Assembly: GCF_029076445.1 (NCBI RefSeq)
Contig: NZ_JARESG010000003.1
Location: 124,001 to 188,000, forward strand
Length of the DNA stretch: 64,000 bases
Source of the DNA: Pseudarthrobacter naphthalenicus
GTDB taxonomy: Bacteria; Actinomycetota; Actinomycetes; Actinomycetales; Micrococcaceae
Direction of reading: 5' to 3'
The notes below the pieces were generated by a model. It was not told the DNA's origin. It saw only the letters and a program-made list of their open reading frames with translations, and searched no databases. This document shows, piece by piece, positions 36,828 through 46,213 of this stretch; position 1 is the first letter of the stretch, and each line of letters starts with the position of its first letter. The position numbers and the translations under genes were made by a program.

Positions 36828-38260
36828 CTAGTAGTACTTCGTTAGGTTGGTGCTCGTTGTCGGCAGTGGGGGCAGTAGCCGAGCCATGCGGCGAGGACTC
36901 GTTGGAGTTCCTTCAGGATGCCGTAAAGGCTCAGGCTGCCCCATCTGCTTTTGGGTTGGTGAGCCGTAGCCGGGTAATGAAGAGGTGGGCTGCTGTGACG
37001 AGGGTGGCGTGGCGGTGCCAGCCGGTGAAGGAGCGTCCTTCGAAGTGGGCAAGGCCCAGGCCGGTTTTGAGTTCGCGGTAGTCGTGTTCGATGCGCCAGC
37101 GCATTTTCGCGAGCCGGACCAGGGTTTTCAGGGGCGTGTCGGCGGGCAGGTCGGAGAGCCAATAGTCGGTGGGGGCGGGCTCGTGGGCGGGCCATTCGGC
37201 GAGCATCCAGGCCTCGGGCAGCGACCGGTCCTCGTTCAGCGGGATATCGCGGTTGGCGGGGCGGATGCGCAGGGCCAAAAAGCGTGATTTCATGGCCGCG
37301 GTCCGGTTTCCGGGGCCGTTTTTGGTGCCGTGGCGCCAGGTGGCCTGGCGCAGTTGTTTGCGCCCTGAGGCGAGGGCGAGGTCCCGCAGCGAGGAGGCGC
37401 TCTCACGGTACCGGTCCGCGCCGCGGGGTCCTCTGCCGCTGTAGGGCACGGGTTCGGGTGCTGCGTTGGCGGGGCGGGCACTGGTGGAGGCCTTGACTGC
37501 GAGAACGTGAGGGATCCCGCGGTCTGTAAGGCCTTGGCGGAACGCCGTGACTTCCCCGTATCCGGCATCGGCCACGACCACAGGCGGGACCAGCCCCCAG
37601 GCCTTGAGTTCGTCGATCATTTCCAGCGCCTGGGACCATTTCGTGCGGTGCCGGACAGTGTCCGGGATCCCTGCCCGCTCCCGCCGGGCCTGCACCGAAG
37701 CGGCGGCCTCGTTCGTCTCTGCGCAGGTATCATCCCAGGCCTCAGGGACATACAGCCGCCAGTCCAGCGGGCAGGACGCCGCGTCCGTAGCCGCATGCAC
37801 GGACACCCCGATCTGGCAGTTCCCGATCTTGCCCAGCGTGCCGGAGTACTGGCGGGCCACGCACGGGGAGGACGGCCCGTCCTTCTTGAATCCGGTGTCA
37901 TCGATGACCCAGGCCTCGGGCCCGATCGTCTGAACCGCCAGATTCGCCAGCCGGCGCCGCACAGGCTCCACCGCCCAGGTCGAGGAGGCCACGAACTGCT
38001 GCAACTGCTGATGATCCACGCCAAGCCGTTCGGCCATCGGCTGCATCGATTTCCGCCGACCATCGAGCATCAGCCCCCGAAGATACAGGCTGCCCTTGGC
38101 CCGCTGATCCCTCCGCGGCAGCGACGCGAAAACCTCCGCAACAAAGTCCTCCAGCTTGCCTCGAACGGCCGCGATCTCCTCATCCCTCACCCCCCGAAAT
38201 TAACAGACCAGGCAGGGGATTAAAAGACCAACACCCCAAAACCTAACAAAGTACTACTAG
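36828..38260. mobile_element. IS701-like insertion sequence with CTAG target duplication
   Basis: CTAG occurs at both edges (36828-36831 and 38257-38260), matching the 4-bp CTAG-type duplications made by IS701-family elements. Terminal inverted repeats begin TAGTACTTCGTTAGGTT at 36832 and, on the other strand, TAGTACTTTGTTAGGTT at 38256, matching at 16 of 17 positions. The element is about 1425 bp without the duplications and holds one intact transposase gene. It appears complete and possibly active. Confidence 0.9.
36931..38190 (-). CDS. IS701 family transposase
   Basis: 419-residue DDE transposase. The N-terminus (FASLPRRDQRAKGSLYLRGL, then RLGVDHQQLQQFVASSTW) is a family hallmark. Catalytic candidates are Asp in VIDDTGFKKDG, Asp in VVVADAGYGE and Glu in MRWRIEHDYRELK. 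It starts at GTG and has no visible frameshift or stop, so it should be functional. It is the only gene in the element. Confidence 0.95.
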   Translation of the reverse strand: MRDEEIAAVRGKLEDFVAEVFASLPRRDQRAKGSLYLRGLMLDGRRKSMQPMAERLGVDHQQLQQFVASSTWAVEPVRRRLANLAVQTIGPEAWVIDDTGFKKDGPSSPCVARQYSGTLGKIGNCQIGVSVHAATDAASCPLDWRLYVPEAWDDTCAETNEAAASVQARRERAGIPDTVRHRTKWSQALEMIDELKAWGLVPPVVVADAGYGEVTAFRQGLTDRGIPHVLAVKASTSARPANAAPEPVPYSGRGPRGADRYRESASSLRDLALASGRKQLRQATWRHGTKNGPGNRTAAMKSRFLALRIRPANRDIPLNEDRSLPEAWMLAEWPAHEPAPTDYWLSDLPADTPLKTLVRLAKMRWRIEHDYRELKTGLGLAHFEGRSFTGWHRHATLVTAAHLFITRLRLTNPKADGAA

Positions 38261-38598
38261 GCCGCCTGCGGGTATCCACATAGCGCCCCCTGCGTAGAAA
38301 TGCCGCCGGATGGTGGTTGTAGTTATGCGCATTCCGCAGTGCCCCTTGGCCGCGTACACCGGTGGCTTGTGATGCTCTCGCGAGGTTGAGCGACAGCCAC
38401 TCTGGGCTTCGTCGCTGTCGCCAGCCTTGATCATGCGTGTCCAGGCGAAACGGTTTCCGCATTTCCCACAGGTTCCGCAGCGAACCAGCCTTATCCCGCA
38501 TTGGAGTCCATTTGCGCGGGTAAATGGGCATTCACCGTGCCTAGCTTGGAGGCAGCAAGACGCCCCGACAGCATTCCCAAGCTCAGGACCACGGTGAA
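38261..38598. other. Spacer between the IS and the exopolysaccharide cluster
   Basis: No gene is supported in these 338 bp. Short frames on both strands lack motifs and ribosome binding sites. The promoter of the downstream seven-gene cluster is expected here, unless it lies within the IS, but I could not place it with confidence. Confidence 0.5.
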
Positions 38599-39139
38599 TA
38601 TGGCTACTCCTTCAAATCAGAAAACGCAATTTGACCGTGCCACTGCGCCTCCCCGGGTGCGCCAGCGACGGCGAAAAATGACCCTAAGTCCGCTGTTCGG
38701 CCGCATGTCCCGGTTCGCCGCCGTCGGCGCGTTCGGCACGGTCCTGAACTTGGTGATCATGGCCGCGATGCTTGGGCTGGGGGCGCACTACCTGCTGGCC
38801 GCGATCGTGGCCACCGAGCTGACCATCCTGAGCAACTTCCTGATGCAGGAGCGGCTGGTGTTCCGCGATTTGCGTGAGGGCCGCCCTATCTGGCAGCGCT
38901 TCGCGGCCAGCGTTGGCTTCAACAACGTCGAAACGCTCGTCCGGATGCCGGTGCTCGTGCTCATGGTGGACCTGCTGCTCTTGCCCGGTCTCGTCGCCCA
39001 AGCTGCGACCCTCGCAGCCGCGTTCGTGGTCCGCTTCGCTTTCACGTCCCGGGTCATCTACCCGGTTCGCCCTTCGGCCGGCGCGCCCGTGCCGGTCACC
39101 GCAACCACCATCAGCCCGGTCGGAGTGGAATCCGCATGA
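38599..39139 (+). CDS. GtrA-like membrane protein
   Basis: About 179 residues with four hydrophobic segments after a basic N-terminus (RQRRRKM). The block FAAVGAFGTVLNLVIMAAML and the conserved SNFLMQERLVFRD match GtrA-like proteins, which are thought to move polyprenyl-linked sugars across the membrane. The ATG at 38599 is the most plausible start, though an internal ATG before TLSPLFGR is possible. Its stop overlaps the oxidase gene start (ATGA), so it heads the exopolysaccharide cluster. Confidence 0.82.
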
Positions 39140-42100
39140 TCCTACGTTCCTTCACCCGCTTCACAGCCCTCATGGCCGCGGCCAGCGTTGCTACTACAGG
39201 GCTTGTTGTTCTGGCACCTCCGGCTCAGGCAGCACTGCCTACAGGCACACTGGTGTCCCCGGCCAACAACAGCACGTACGCTGCTGGCGACATCATGCAG
39301 CTCAGCGCAACAGTCCAGGACACCCCAGGTCCTACCGGCCCCACAGCCGGTGTCCGCCAGGTCGAGTGGTGGCTGTATGCCGACAAGAACCAGGGCGCAC
39401 CGACCGACTTCGCCGACCAGTACCCCAACAACGTCGAGAAAAAAATCAACCTTGGCATGGCCACAGTGCCCGCCTCTGGCACCGCCGCCAATGGCACCTT
39501 CCAGGCGAGCTTCACCGTGCCCTCCGGCGGCACCATTGCTGTGACATGGGACGGTGACCACATCACGCCGATTCCGGCCGGGCAGACCCGTACGTACCAA
39601 CTGCCTTCGGGCAACTACCGCGTACAGGCCCACCTCCAGGATGACGAGTGGCTGGCCAACCCCGGCACCCCGGGCCTGACGCAGGTAAACACGATTACCC
39701 TCAACACCGGCACGGCGGCCCCAGCCCCCACGCCCCCGCCGTCGGATGCCTCCAATCTGGTGGTGAACGGCAATTATGCTACGGGGACAGACATCCCGAC
39801 CTGTTGGATGGAGGGGTCCTGGGGTACGAACAGTCGTTCGGCCGCGCTGTCGGCCTCGGACGTTCCGGCCGGTTCGCCGGCTGGCACTCGAAGCTTCGCC
39901 TACACGGTGACCGGCTACCAGAGTGGCGACGCCAAGATCATGGCGTCGGACGGGACGGGGTGCGCCCCGACGGTGAGCGCGAGTACGAGCTACACCCTTG
40001 GCGTGCAGTACAAGTCGACGGTCGCCACCAACGCCATTCCGCTGTTCACCGCGACCTCTACGGGTGGCTGGCAGTACTGGACAACGCTGAGCACGCTACC
40101 CGCCGCCGGTAGCTGGACGCAGGTCACAGCGCCGGTGCCCGCCATCCCGGCAGGCACCACTCGGCTGTCGTTTGGCATGGCTGCGGTCGGCAACGGCACC
40201 GTCATGTCGACGGGCTGGACGCTCAGGGGGGCCCCAGCCCCCACGCCCCCGCCGTCGGATGCCTCCAATCTGGTGGTGAACGGCAATTATGCTACGGGGA
40301 CAGACATCCCGACCTGTTGGATGGAGGGGTCCTGGGGTACGAACAGTCGTTCGGCCGCGCTGTCGGCCTCGGACGTTCCGGCCGGTTCGCCGGCTGGCAC
40401 TCGAAGCTTCGCCTACACGGTGACCGGCTACCAGAGTGGCGACGCCAAGATCATGGCGTCGGACGGGACGGGGTGCGCCCCGACGGTGAGCGCGAGTACG
40501 AGCTACACCCTTGGCGTGCAGTACAAGTCGACGGTCGCCACCAACGCCATTCCGCTGTTCACCGCGACCTCTACGGGTGGCTGGCAGTACTGGACAACGC
40601 TGAGCACGCTACCCGCCGCCGGTAGCTGGACGCAGGTCACAGCGCCGGTGCCCGCCATCCCGGCAGGCACCACTCGGCTGTCGTTTGGCATGGCTGCGGT
40701 CGGCAACGGCACCGTCATGTCGACGGGCTGGACGCTCACGGCGGCCGGGGCAACCACGCCCCCGCCAAACGCCGACCCGCGTGCCACCACCGGCGAGTGG
40801 CAAATTGCCTCAATCACACTGCCGAACCGGGGCATCCATCAGACGCTGTTGCGTGACGGTCGGGTACTGGTGATCTCTGGCTCGGGCAACGACGAGGGCA
40901 ACTTCCGGGCGGGTCAATTTACAACGCACGTCTGGAATCCCATCACCGGCGACATGACCCAGATTCCAACGCCGGAGGACATGTTTTGCTCCGGGCACGT
41001 CACGCTGCCCGACGGCCGCATCCTTATTCAAGGTGGAACTAAGGCATGGTGGACGCCGACTGACGGTTTCAAGGGGCTGCGGTCATCCTATATCTTCGAC
41101 CCTGCGACGAACCTCTTCACGCGGACGAATGACGCCAATGAGGGTCACTGGTACCCGACGCTGACCAAGCTGGGGAACGGCAACGTTTGGATGGGTGGTG
41201 GGCTTACCGATCAGGCGAACCAGTACGGCGGCCACACTACGGAAATGTTCAACACGGCCACCGGTTCCTGGCTTCCCACGGCCCAAGTACCGCAAACCTG
41301 GACGTACTGGGGCGAGTACCCACACATGTTCCTCCTCGGCGACGGACGGCTGTTTTACACCGGAGCGCACACCTTCGGTGACCAGCGGCCGGGCAGCGGA
41401 TCATCCCTTTACAACTGGCTCACCGCGCAGGTTGCCGACATTCCGGGCCTACGCGACAAAGACCTCCGTGACCACGCGGGTTCCGTGCTACTGCCTCCGG
41501 CGCAGAACCAGCGCTTCATGATCGCTGGTGGTGGCTACATTGACAAGGGTGCGGCTCCCACAAACTCGGTGGACCTCATCAATATGAATGACGCAAGCCC
41601 GACGTGGCATCCTGGACCTGATCTGCCTGGGCCCGGCCGTCAATACGTCAACCTCACCAACATGTTCGACCGGACGGTCCTGGCATCCAACGGGGCCACC
41701 GGCAACCGCACGGGCAACATTAGCGCGGCCTCAATCTTCAACCCGGCGACCGATACATGGACAACAATCCCTGCTGATCCGGTGGGCCGCAACTACCACT
41801 CGATGAACCTGCTCCTGCCTGACGGTCGGGTCATGATCCTTGGCTCGAATCCGATCGACGGGTCGGTCGAGATGCGGGTCTCAATTTACAACCCGCCTTA
41901 CCTGTTCCGTGGGACTCGGCCCACGGTCACGCTCGCTTCAGCGAGCGCGACCTTCGGGCAGTCACTCAGTCTGGAGGTCACCGGGAACGTAGCTAGCGCC
42001 TCGTTGACCAGCCCGATGTCCTCCACGCACCAGATGGACACCAACTCCCGGCTGGTGGACCTTCCGATAACGGGCACCGGCACCACCAGGACCGCGGTCG

Positions 42101-42204
42101 TACCGAGTAACGCATCTCTGCTGCCGCCTGGACCGTACATGCTCACGGTTATGGACGATAAGGGGGCCGTCTCGGTGGCCCGTTGGATCACGATAGGACG
42201 TTGA
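39136..42204 (+). CDS. Secreted copper-radical oxidase, GlxA/galactose-oxidase-like, with duplicated module
   Basis: 1022 residues. A signal peptide ends near APPAQA (about residue 32). An N-terminal beta-rich domain (33-195) is followed by two identical 171-residue carbohydrate-binding-like modules (about 195-365 and 366-536). The kelch propeller and C-terminal DUF1929-like domain (about 545-1022) carry the copper-radical residues in galactose-oxidase order: Cys618 (DMFCSGH), Tyr673 (GHWYPT), Tyr887-His888 (NYHSMNLLLPDGR) and His965 (STHQMD). Cys618-Tyr673 would form the thioether cofactor. Next to a cellulose-synthase-like gene it recalls Streptomyces GlxA, which oxidises a CslA-made glycan; substrate here is unknown. 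Confidence 0.9.
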   Translation: MILRSFTRFTALMAAASVATTGLVVLAPPAQAALPTGTLVSPANNSTYAAGDIMQLSATVQDTPGPTGPTAGVRQVEWWLYADKNQGAPTDFADQYPNNVEKKINLGMATVPASGTAANGTFQASFTVPSGGTIAVTWDGDHITPIPAGQTRTYQLPSGNYRVQAHLQDDEWLANPGTPGLTQVNTITLNTGTAAPAPTPPPSDASNLVVNGNYATGTDIPTCWMEGSWGTNSRSAALSASDVPAGSPAGTRSFAYTVTGYQSGDAKIMASDGTGCAPTVSASTSYTLGVQYKSTVATNAIPLFTATSTGGWQYWTTLSTLPAAGSWTQVTAPVPAIPAGTTRLSFGMAAVGNGTVMSTGWTLRGAPAPTPPPSDASNLVVNGNYATGTDIPTCWMEGSWGTNSRSAALSASDVPAGSPAGTRSFAYTVTGYQSGDAKIMASDGTGCAPTVSASTSYTLGVQYKSTVATNAIPLFTATSTGGWQYWTTLSTLPAAGSWTQVTAPVPAIPAGTTRLSFGMAAVGNGTVMSTGWTLTAAGATTPPPNADPRATTGEWQIASITLPNRGIHQTLLRDGRVLVISGSGNDEGNFRAGQFTTHVWNPITGDMTQIPTPEDMFCSGHVTLPDGRILIQGGTKAWWTPTDGFKGLRSSYIFDPATNLFTRTNDANEGHWYPTLTKLGNGNVWMGGGLTDQANQYGGHTTEMFNTATGSWLPTAQVPQTWTYWGEYPHMFLLGDGRLFYTGAHTFGDQRPGSGSSLYNWLTAQVADIPGLRDKDLRDHAGSVLLPPAQNQRFMIAGGGYIDKGAAPTNSVDLINMNDASPTWHPGPDLPGPGRQYVNLTNMFDRTVLASNGATGNRTGNISAASIFNPATDTWTTIPADPVGRNYHSMNLLLPDGRVMILGSNPIDGSVEMRVSIYNPPYLFRGTRPTVTLASASATFGQSLSLEVTGNVASASLTSPMSSTHQMDTNSRLVDLPITGTGTTRTAVVPSNASLLPPGPYMLTVMDDKGAVSVARWITIGR
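39717..40738 (+). repeat. Exact tandem duplication of about 509 bp (513-bp period)
   Basis: DNA at about 39717-40225 recurs at about 40230-40738 with no difference that I can see by eye, including silent positions. The 513-bp period is 171 codons, so the frame is kept. The copies begin at the Pro-rich linker APTPPPSDAS and end at STGWTL. The lack of synonymous change means a very recent duplication, active gene conversion or an assembly error. Confidence 0.92.
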
Positions 42205-42929
42205 TGATGAAAAAGCGCAGGATGATGGCCGCTCTGATGGCCATAGCCACGACCCTCGGGGTCAGCGGGGTGGTGGCTGCGAGGGTGGCGGTCGCCGGGG
42301 ATGTTCCGGTCGCCACTCACTCGCACCATTCGACCGCTGTTCAAACGAGCCTTCCCAGCGGCGTTCCGTCGGCCCCGGCCGCCGCTCCTCCTGCTGCACT
42401 GTCGGCCCAGGGCGCCGCGCCTGCGGCTGCACTGCCCGACGTGGCATCCATCGGCGATCCACCGGGCAAGGGAAAGGCACAGAGCCTGGGCGAGGCCTTG
42501 CGCCAGCCGCACGGCCTGGCTTCGGTGGGCGCTGAGCCGGGCGACGGCAAACCGCAGAGCCTAAGCGAGGCGTTGAGAAAGCCGCATGGCGTGGCCGCGG
42601 CGGGGGTAACCCCCGAAGGTGCGGGAGTCAATGATGGCACTACCAAGCAGGCCGCCGACCTCCCGATGCGCTCACTGGCGCGGGGGGAGCAGGACGCCGG
42701 GGTCAACGACGCCGCCCGCACAGGTGGCTGCGCCCCCGGCTACGGCGACGGGCGCTCCTGCCTGCCGGTAGTCCCGCCGAGTGCCGCCCAGCACGCCGGT
42801 CACAACGTCCAGGTGGTCTGGACCTGCGAGGAACTGCTAACGCTTTTCCCGCAGGGCATCCCCCTTCAAGTCCGTGGCGTCGACCCCCTCGGTCTGGACA
42901 AGGACGGCAATGGCATCGCCTGCGCCTAA
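42204..42929 (+). CDS. Secreted excalibur-domain protein
   Basis: About 241 residues starting MMKKRRMMAALMAIATTLGV, a signal peptide. The middle is Ala/Pro/Gly-rich with a duplicated motif (SLGEALRQPHGLASVGAEPG and SLSEALRKPHGVAAAGVTPE). The C-terminus has paired cysteines and ends GLDKDGNGIACA, the excalibur calcium-binding signature. The ATG at 42204 overlaps the oxidase stop (TGATG). A cell-surface or matrix role next to the oxidase is an inference. Confidence 0.82.
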   Translation: MMKKRRMMAALMAIATTLGVSGVVAARVAVAGDVPVATHSHHSTAVQTSLPSGVPSAPAAAPPAALSAQGAAPAAALPDVASIGDPPGKGKAQSLGEALRQPHGLASVGAEPGDGKPQSLSEALRKPHGVAAAGVTPEGAGVNDGTTKQAADLPMRSLARGEQDAGVNDAARTGGCAPGYGDGRSCLPVVPPSAAQHAGHNVQVVWTCEELLTLFPQGIPLQVRGVDPLGLDKDGNGIACA

Positions 42930-43007
42930 ACATCATCCCTAGCAGCCGGGTCGCTGACCCTAGCGACCTAGCGTGGATCCCCATGCACTTTCCGCGTTTG
43001 GAGAAAA

Positions 43008-44675
43008 ATGACTTCGCTCGCCCCCCGCACTGCAGCCCCCGAGCCCACACTCGTGACACCGCCCAACGATCAAGAGAAGTACGCCTACATCAAGGGACCA
43101 CAGCACCGGTGGTTCTTCTGGGCACACGCACTGGCGTTCGTGGGCATCGCGATCAGCTTCTACGGCTTCTCGCGCATGGAGTACTGGACCCTGGTCTTCC
43201 TGATTCCGCTAGCGATGTACGCCGCGGAGACGCTGCTGGGCCTTCGCACGTCGACCTATAGACGCAACGTTACGCTGCCGGACCACCTTTTTATGATCGA
43301 GACGTGGGCTCCCGAGAACTACCCGTCGGTTGACGTCTTCCTGCCCACTGCCGGCGAGCCGCTGGAGATTCTGAAGAACACATATGGTTACGTGTCCAAG
43401 CTCGACTACGCGGGCACGGTCACTGTCTATGTCTTGGACGACATGGGCCGCGAGGAGGTCCGGACAGCCGCCATGGCGCACGGCTTCGAGTACCTGGCCC
43501 GTCCGGGCAACGAGTTCAAGAAGGCGGGCAACCTGCGCTATGCCTTCGACCGCACCGACGGGGACGTTATCGCGATCTTTGATGCCGACTTCGTGCCGCG
43601 CCCGGAGTTCCTCTCGGAGCTCTTGCCCTACTTGGACGACCCCTCGATCGGCATCGTCCAGAGCCCGCAGTTCTTCTCCACGCCCAAGTCCATGCACTGG
43701 CTGGAGCGCACCGCGGGCGCGACCCAAGAGATCTTTTACCGCCTCATCCAGGTCAGTCGGGATTCGGTCAACGCGGCGATTTGCTGTGGCACGTCCGCGC
43801 TGTACCGCCGCAGCGCGCTCGGCGCGATCGGCGGTTTTCCCCCGATCGCGCACTCCGAGGACGTTTTCACCGGCATCGAGATGGACAAGGCCGGCTACCG
43901 ACTCCAGTACGTCCCGGTGAACCTGTCCCAAGGGATCTGCCCGGACACCATTGACTCGTTCATCACCCAGCAGTACCGGTGGTGCGAGGGCTCGATGGAG
44001 CTCCTCAAGGGCGAAGAGTTCCACGCCACCTCCGGCCTGGACGCGCGCCAGCGGCTGTCCTTCTGGTCGGGTTTCATCTACTACGCCACCACGGCAATGA
44101 ACGCCTTCTTCGCTCCCTTGCCGATCCTCATTATGGTCTTAGTGTTCCCGCAGTACATGGCCGCCGCAAACTTCCTGCCCTTGGTACCGCTTCTGGTCCT
44201 ATGGCTTGTCATTTACCCACTCTTGCTTACGTCGCGCTGGCGCTTGGACGTACTGCGCGCGCAACTCATATACTCCTTTACCCACGCGGTGGCGATCTTC
44301 GACGTCTTCTTCGGACGGACGTCGGAATGGGTGCCCAGCCACGGCAGCACCAAGCCTGCTCCGCTGGCAATCAAGGTCAAGCGACTCATCGTCGGCTACA
44401 TCGGTGTCACTTTTGGCGCTGTCCTGGCCGGGCTTGCCTGGCGGCTGTCGCAGCCGGAATACTCGTTGGCCGACTGGTGGGCTGCCGTGATCTTCGTGGG
44501 CGTCAACGCCTACGTCTTCGTGCCGGTGCTCCTGCTTGCCTTAGGAATCGACCTGCCCCGTCTCGCCCTCACCTCACGCAAGCACCGCAAGGAGACCGAC
44601 GTAACCGAGCGGTTATCCGACTTCGACCAAAACTTGAAAAGCATCAGGGGCGACGAGAAGGGTGCACGCGCATGA
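43008..44675 (+). CDS. Cellulose-synthase-like GT2 glycosyltransferase
   Basis: 555-residue processive membrane glycosyltransferase. Two N-terminal helices precede the GT-A domain (about 95-330) with Asp144-Asp145 in VLDDMG, the DxD motif Asp192-Ala-Asp194, the catalytic HSED (282-285) and QQYRW (321-325), all intact as in bacterial cellulose synthases. About five C-terminal helices follow, with no PilZ domain. The protein is shorter than BcsA and similar to actinobacterial CslA. It likely makes and exports a beta-linked glycan; the sugar is not known. The stop overlaps the next start (ATGA). Confidence 0.93.
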   Translation: MTSLAPRTAAPEPTLVTPPNDQEKYAYIKGPQHRWFFWAHALAFVGIAISFYGFSRMEYWTLVFLIPLAMYAAETLLGLRTSTYRRNVTLPDHLFMIETWAPENYPSVDVFLPTAGEPLEILKNTYGYVSKLDYAGTVTVYVLDDMGREEVRTAAMAHGFEYLARPGNEFKKAGNLRYAFDRTDGDVIAIFDADFVPRPEFLSELLPYLDDPSIGIVQSPQFFSTPKSMHWLERTAGATQEIFYRLIQVSRDSVNAAICCGTSALYRRSALGAIGGFPPIAHSEDVFTGIEMDKAGYRLQYVPVNLSQGICPDTIDSFITQQYRWCEGSMELLKGEEFHATSGLDARQRLSFWSGFIYYATTAMNAFFAPLPILIMVLVFPQYMAAANFLPLVPLLVLWLVIYPLLLTSRWRLDVLRAQLIYSFTHAVAIFDVFFGRTSEWVPSHGSTKPAPLAIKVKRLIVGYIGVTFGAVLAGLAWRLSQPEYSLADWWAAVIFVGVNAYVFVPVLLLALGIDLPRLALTSRKHRKETDVTERLSDFDQNLKSIRGDEKGARA

Positions 44676-46213
44676 CTGCCATCGCTCCGAGCCGCCCCCA
44701 GCAGAAAATGACCGTATGGGGGTTGGCCATCGCCTCGTTCCTACCGTCGAAGGTGCGCCCCGTGGCCCGCCAATGGATGCGGCACCTGCCGCTCGGCCTG
44801 ATCCTACTCCTCCAGGCGGTCGCGAGCCTGCGGTTGAGCAACACGATCTATCGTGACGAAGGCCTGTATGTGTGGACCGGTTACCGGGTCATTGAGAATT
44901 GGCTACACGGCACGCCGCTGTACGATGACCCGAGCCGCTACTTCTCCGGAGCCCCAGCGCTCTACCCGGTCATCGCCTCGCTGGTGGACCGTGTGGGAGG
45001 CCTGGAACTGGTGCGCATTTTCAGCCTGTTGTGGATGCTCGCGGCAACGGCCGCGCTGCATGCGGTCGCGAAGCGCCTGTTTCACAGCGAGGCCGCGTTC
45101 TGGACGGCCCTCTCGTTCGCCGTTGCGAGCCCCACCATGTTTCTTGGGCATTTCGCGACCTTCGACGCCATGGCTCTGTCGCTGCTCGCGCTGGCCATGG
45201 CTGCAGGGGCCCGGGGTGTTCAGACGGGCCGGTTCGTTTGGGCGCCGGTGGTGGGCCTGCTCCTCACGGTCGCCGTGGTGTCCAAGTACGCGGCCCTAAT
45301 GTTCGTTCCGGTCGTGCTGGCGGTCATATGGCTGTCCTCGGTCCGTCGCTGGCGCAGCATGAGGTTCGCCGTCGCTGGCGGCCTGACCACCGCAGCGATT
45401 CTTGCCGCCTTGGCGTTGACCGTCGGCAGCACCGAACTGGAGGGATTAGCGAAAACCACGATCGACCGGCACGTCATCACCTACGCGACGTGGCAGGACA
45501 TCGCACAGATGACTGTTAATAGCATCTGGCCCTATCTGGTGGTCGGCCCAATCGCGGCCGGGTATCTAGCCGTGAAGCTGCGGCGGCCCCTCCTGGCTCT
45601 GGTGCTGCTCGGGGCAATGCTGGCCCCGGCTGTCTACCAGGCCTACATCGGGGAGAGCGTGTCGCTGGAGAAGCACTTGGGCTTTGGGCTGCTGTTCGGG
45701 TCCCTGGCAATCGGGGCGCTGTTGTCGGCCCGCATCGCGCACCCGGCCCGCAGACTGGTGTCGGTCGTCGTCATCGGGGTCATGGGGATCGCCGGCCTGG
45801 CTGAGAGCCACCGCCTGTACGGCGAGTGGTCCAACAGCGATAAACTCGCAGACGTGATGGCCTACTCTTGGGAGGCAACACCCTATATGCGGACTTTGGG
45901 CGACGTCGCGGAGCCGCTACGGTATCGCTTCATGCACGACACCGAATACTGGCAGTGGACCACCACTGACTCGATCTACTACAACGGCCAGCGAGGCATG
46001 GAGGGGGCGGAAGCCGGACTCCGCGATCGCTACTGGCAGTACGTCTACTTCGATGGCACAACAAAGGAGAGCCGCGAGCTCATGCCGAGGATGGAGTCGT
46101 TCGGCTATGCTCTCACTAAGACGATCACCCTCCGCCGTAACGACGGCACCGACACCTATTACGTCTGGGAAAACTACGAACCTGAACGCGGTGCAGCCGC
46201 CAGCGAGCGATGA
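44672..46213 (+). CDS. GT39/ArnT-like membrane glycosyltransferase
   Basis: 513 residues with about ten hydrophobic segments and a polar C-terminal domain. The N-terminal loop has the conserved acidic segment IYRDEGLYVWTGYRV, as in GT39/ArnT-type (GT-C) enzymes that use polyprenyl-phosphate sugars. Start ATG at 44672 overlaps the stop of the GT2 gene. With the GtrA-like gene in the cluster it suggests lipid-linked sugar addition to the glycan on the outer membrane face. Donor and acceptor are unknown. Confidence 0.8.
   Translation: MTAIAPSRPQQKMTVWGLAIASFLPSKVRPVARQWMRHLPLGLILLLQAVASLRLSNTIYRDEGLYVWTGYRVIENWLHGTPLYDDPSRYFSGAPALYPVIASLVDRVGGLELVRIFSLLWMLAATAALHAVAKRLFHSEAAFWTALSFAVASPTMFLGHFATFDAMALSLLALAMAAGARGVQTGRFVWAPVVGLLLTVAVVSKYAALMFVPVVLAVIWLSSVRRWRSMRFAVAGGLTTAAILAALALTVGSTELEGLAKTTIDRHVITYATWQDIAQMTVNSIWPYLVVGPIAAGYLAVKLRRPLLALVLLGAMLAPAVYQAYIGESVSLEKHLGFGLLFGSLAIGALLSARIAHPARRLVSVVVIGVMGIAGLAESHRLYGEWSNSDKLADVMAYSWEATPYMRTLGDVAEPLRYRFMHDTEYWQWTTTDSIYYNGQRGMEGAEAGLRDRYWQYVYFDGTTKESRELMPRMESFGYALTKTITLRRNDGTDTYYVWENYEPERGAAASER

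Noticed and set aside
38220..38531. Minus-strand frame of 103 codons between the IS and the GtrA-like gene
   Set aside because: It crosses the IS edge and target duplication and has no recognisable features.
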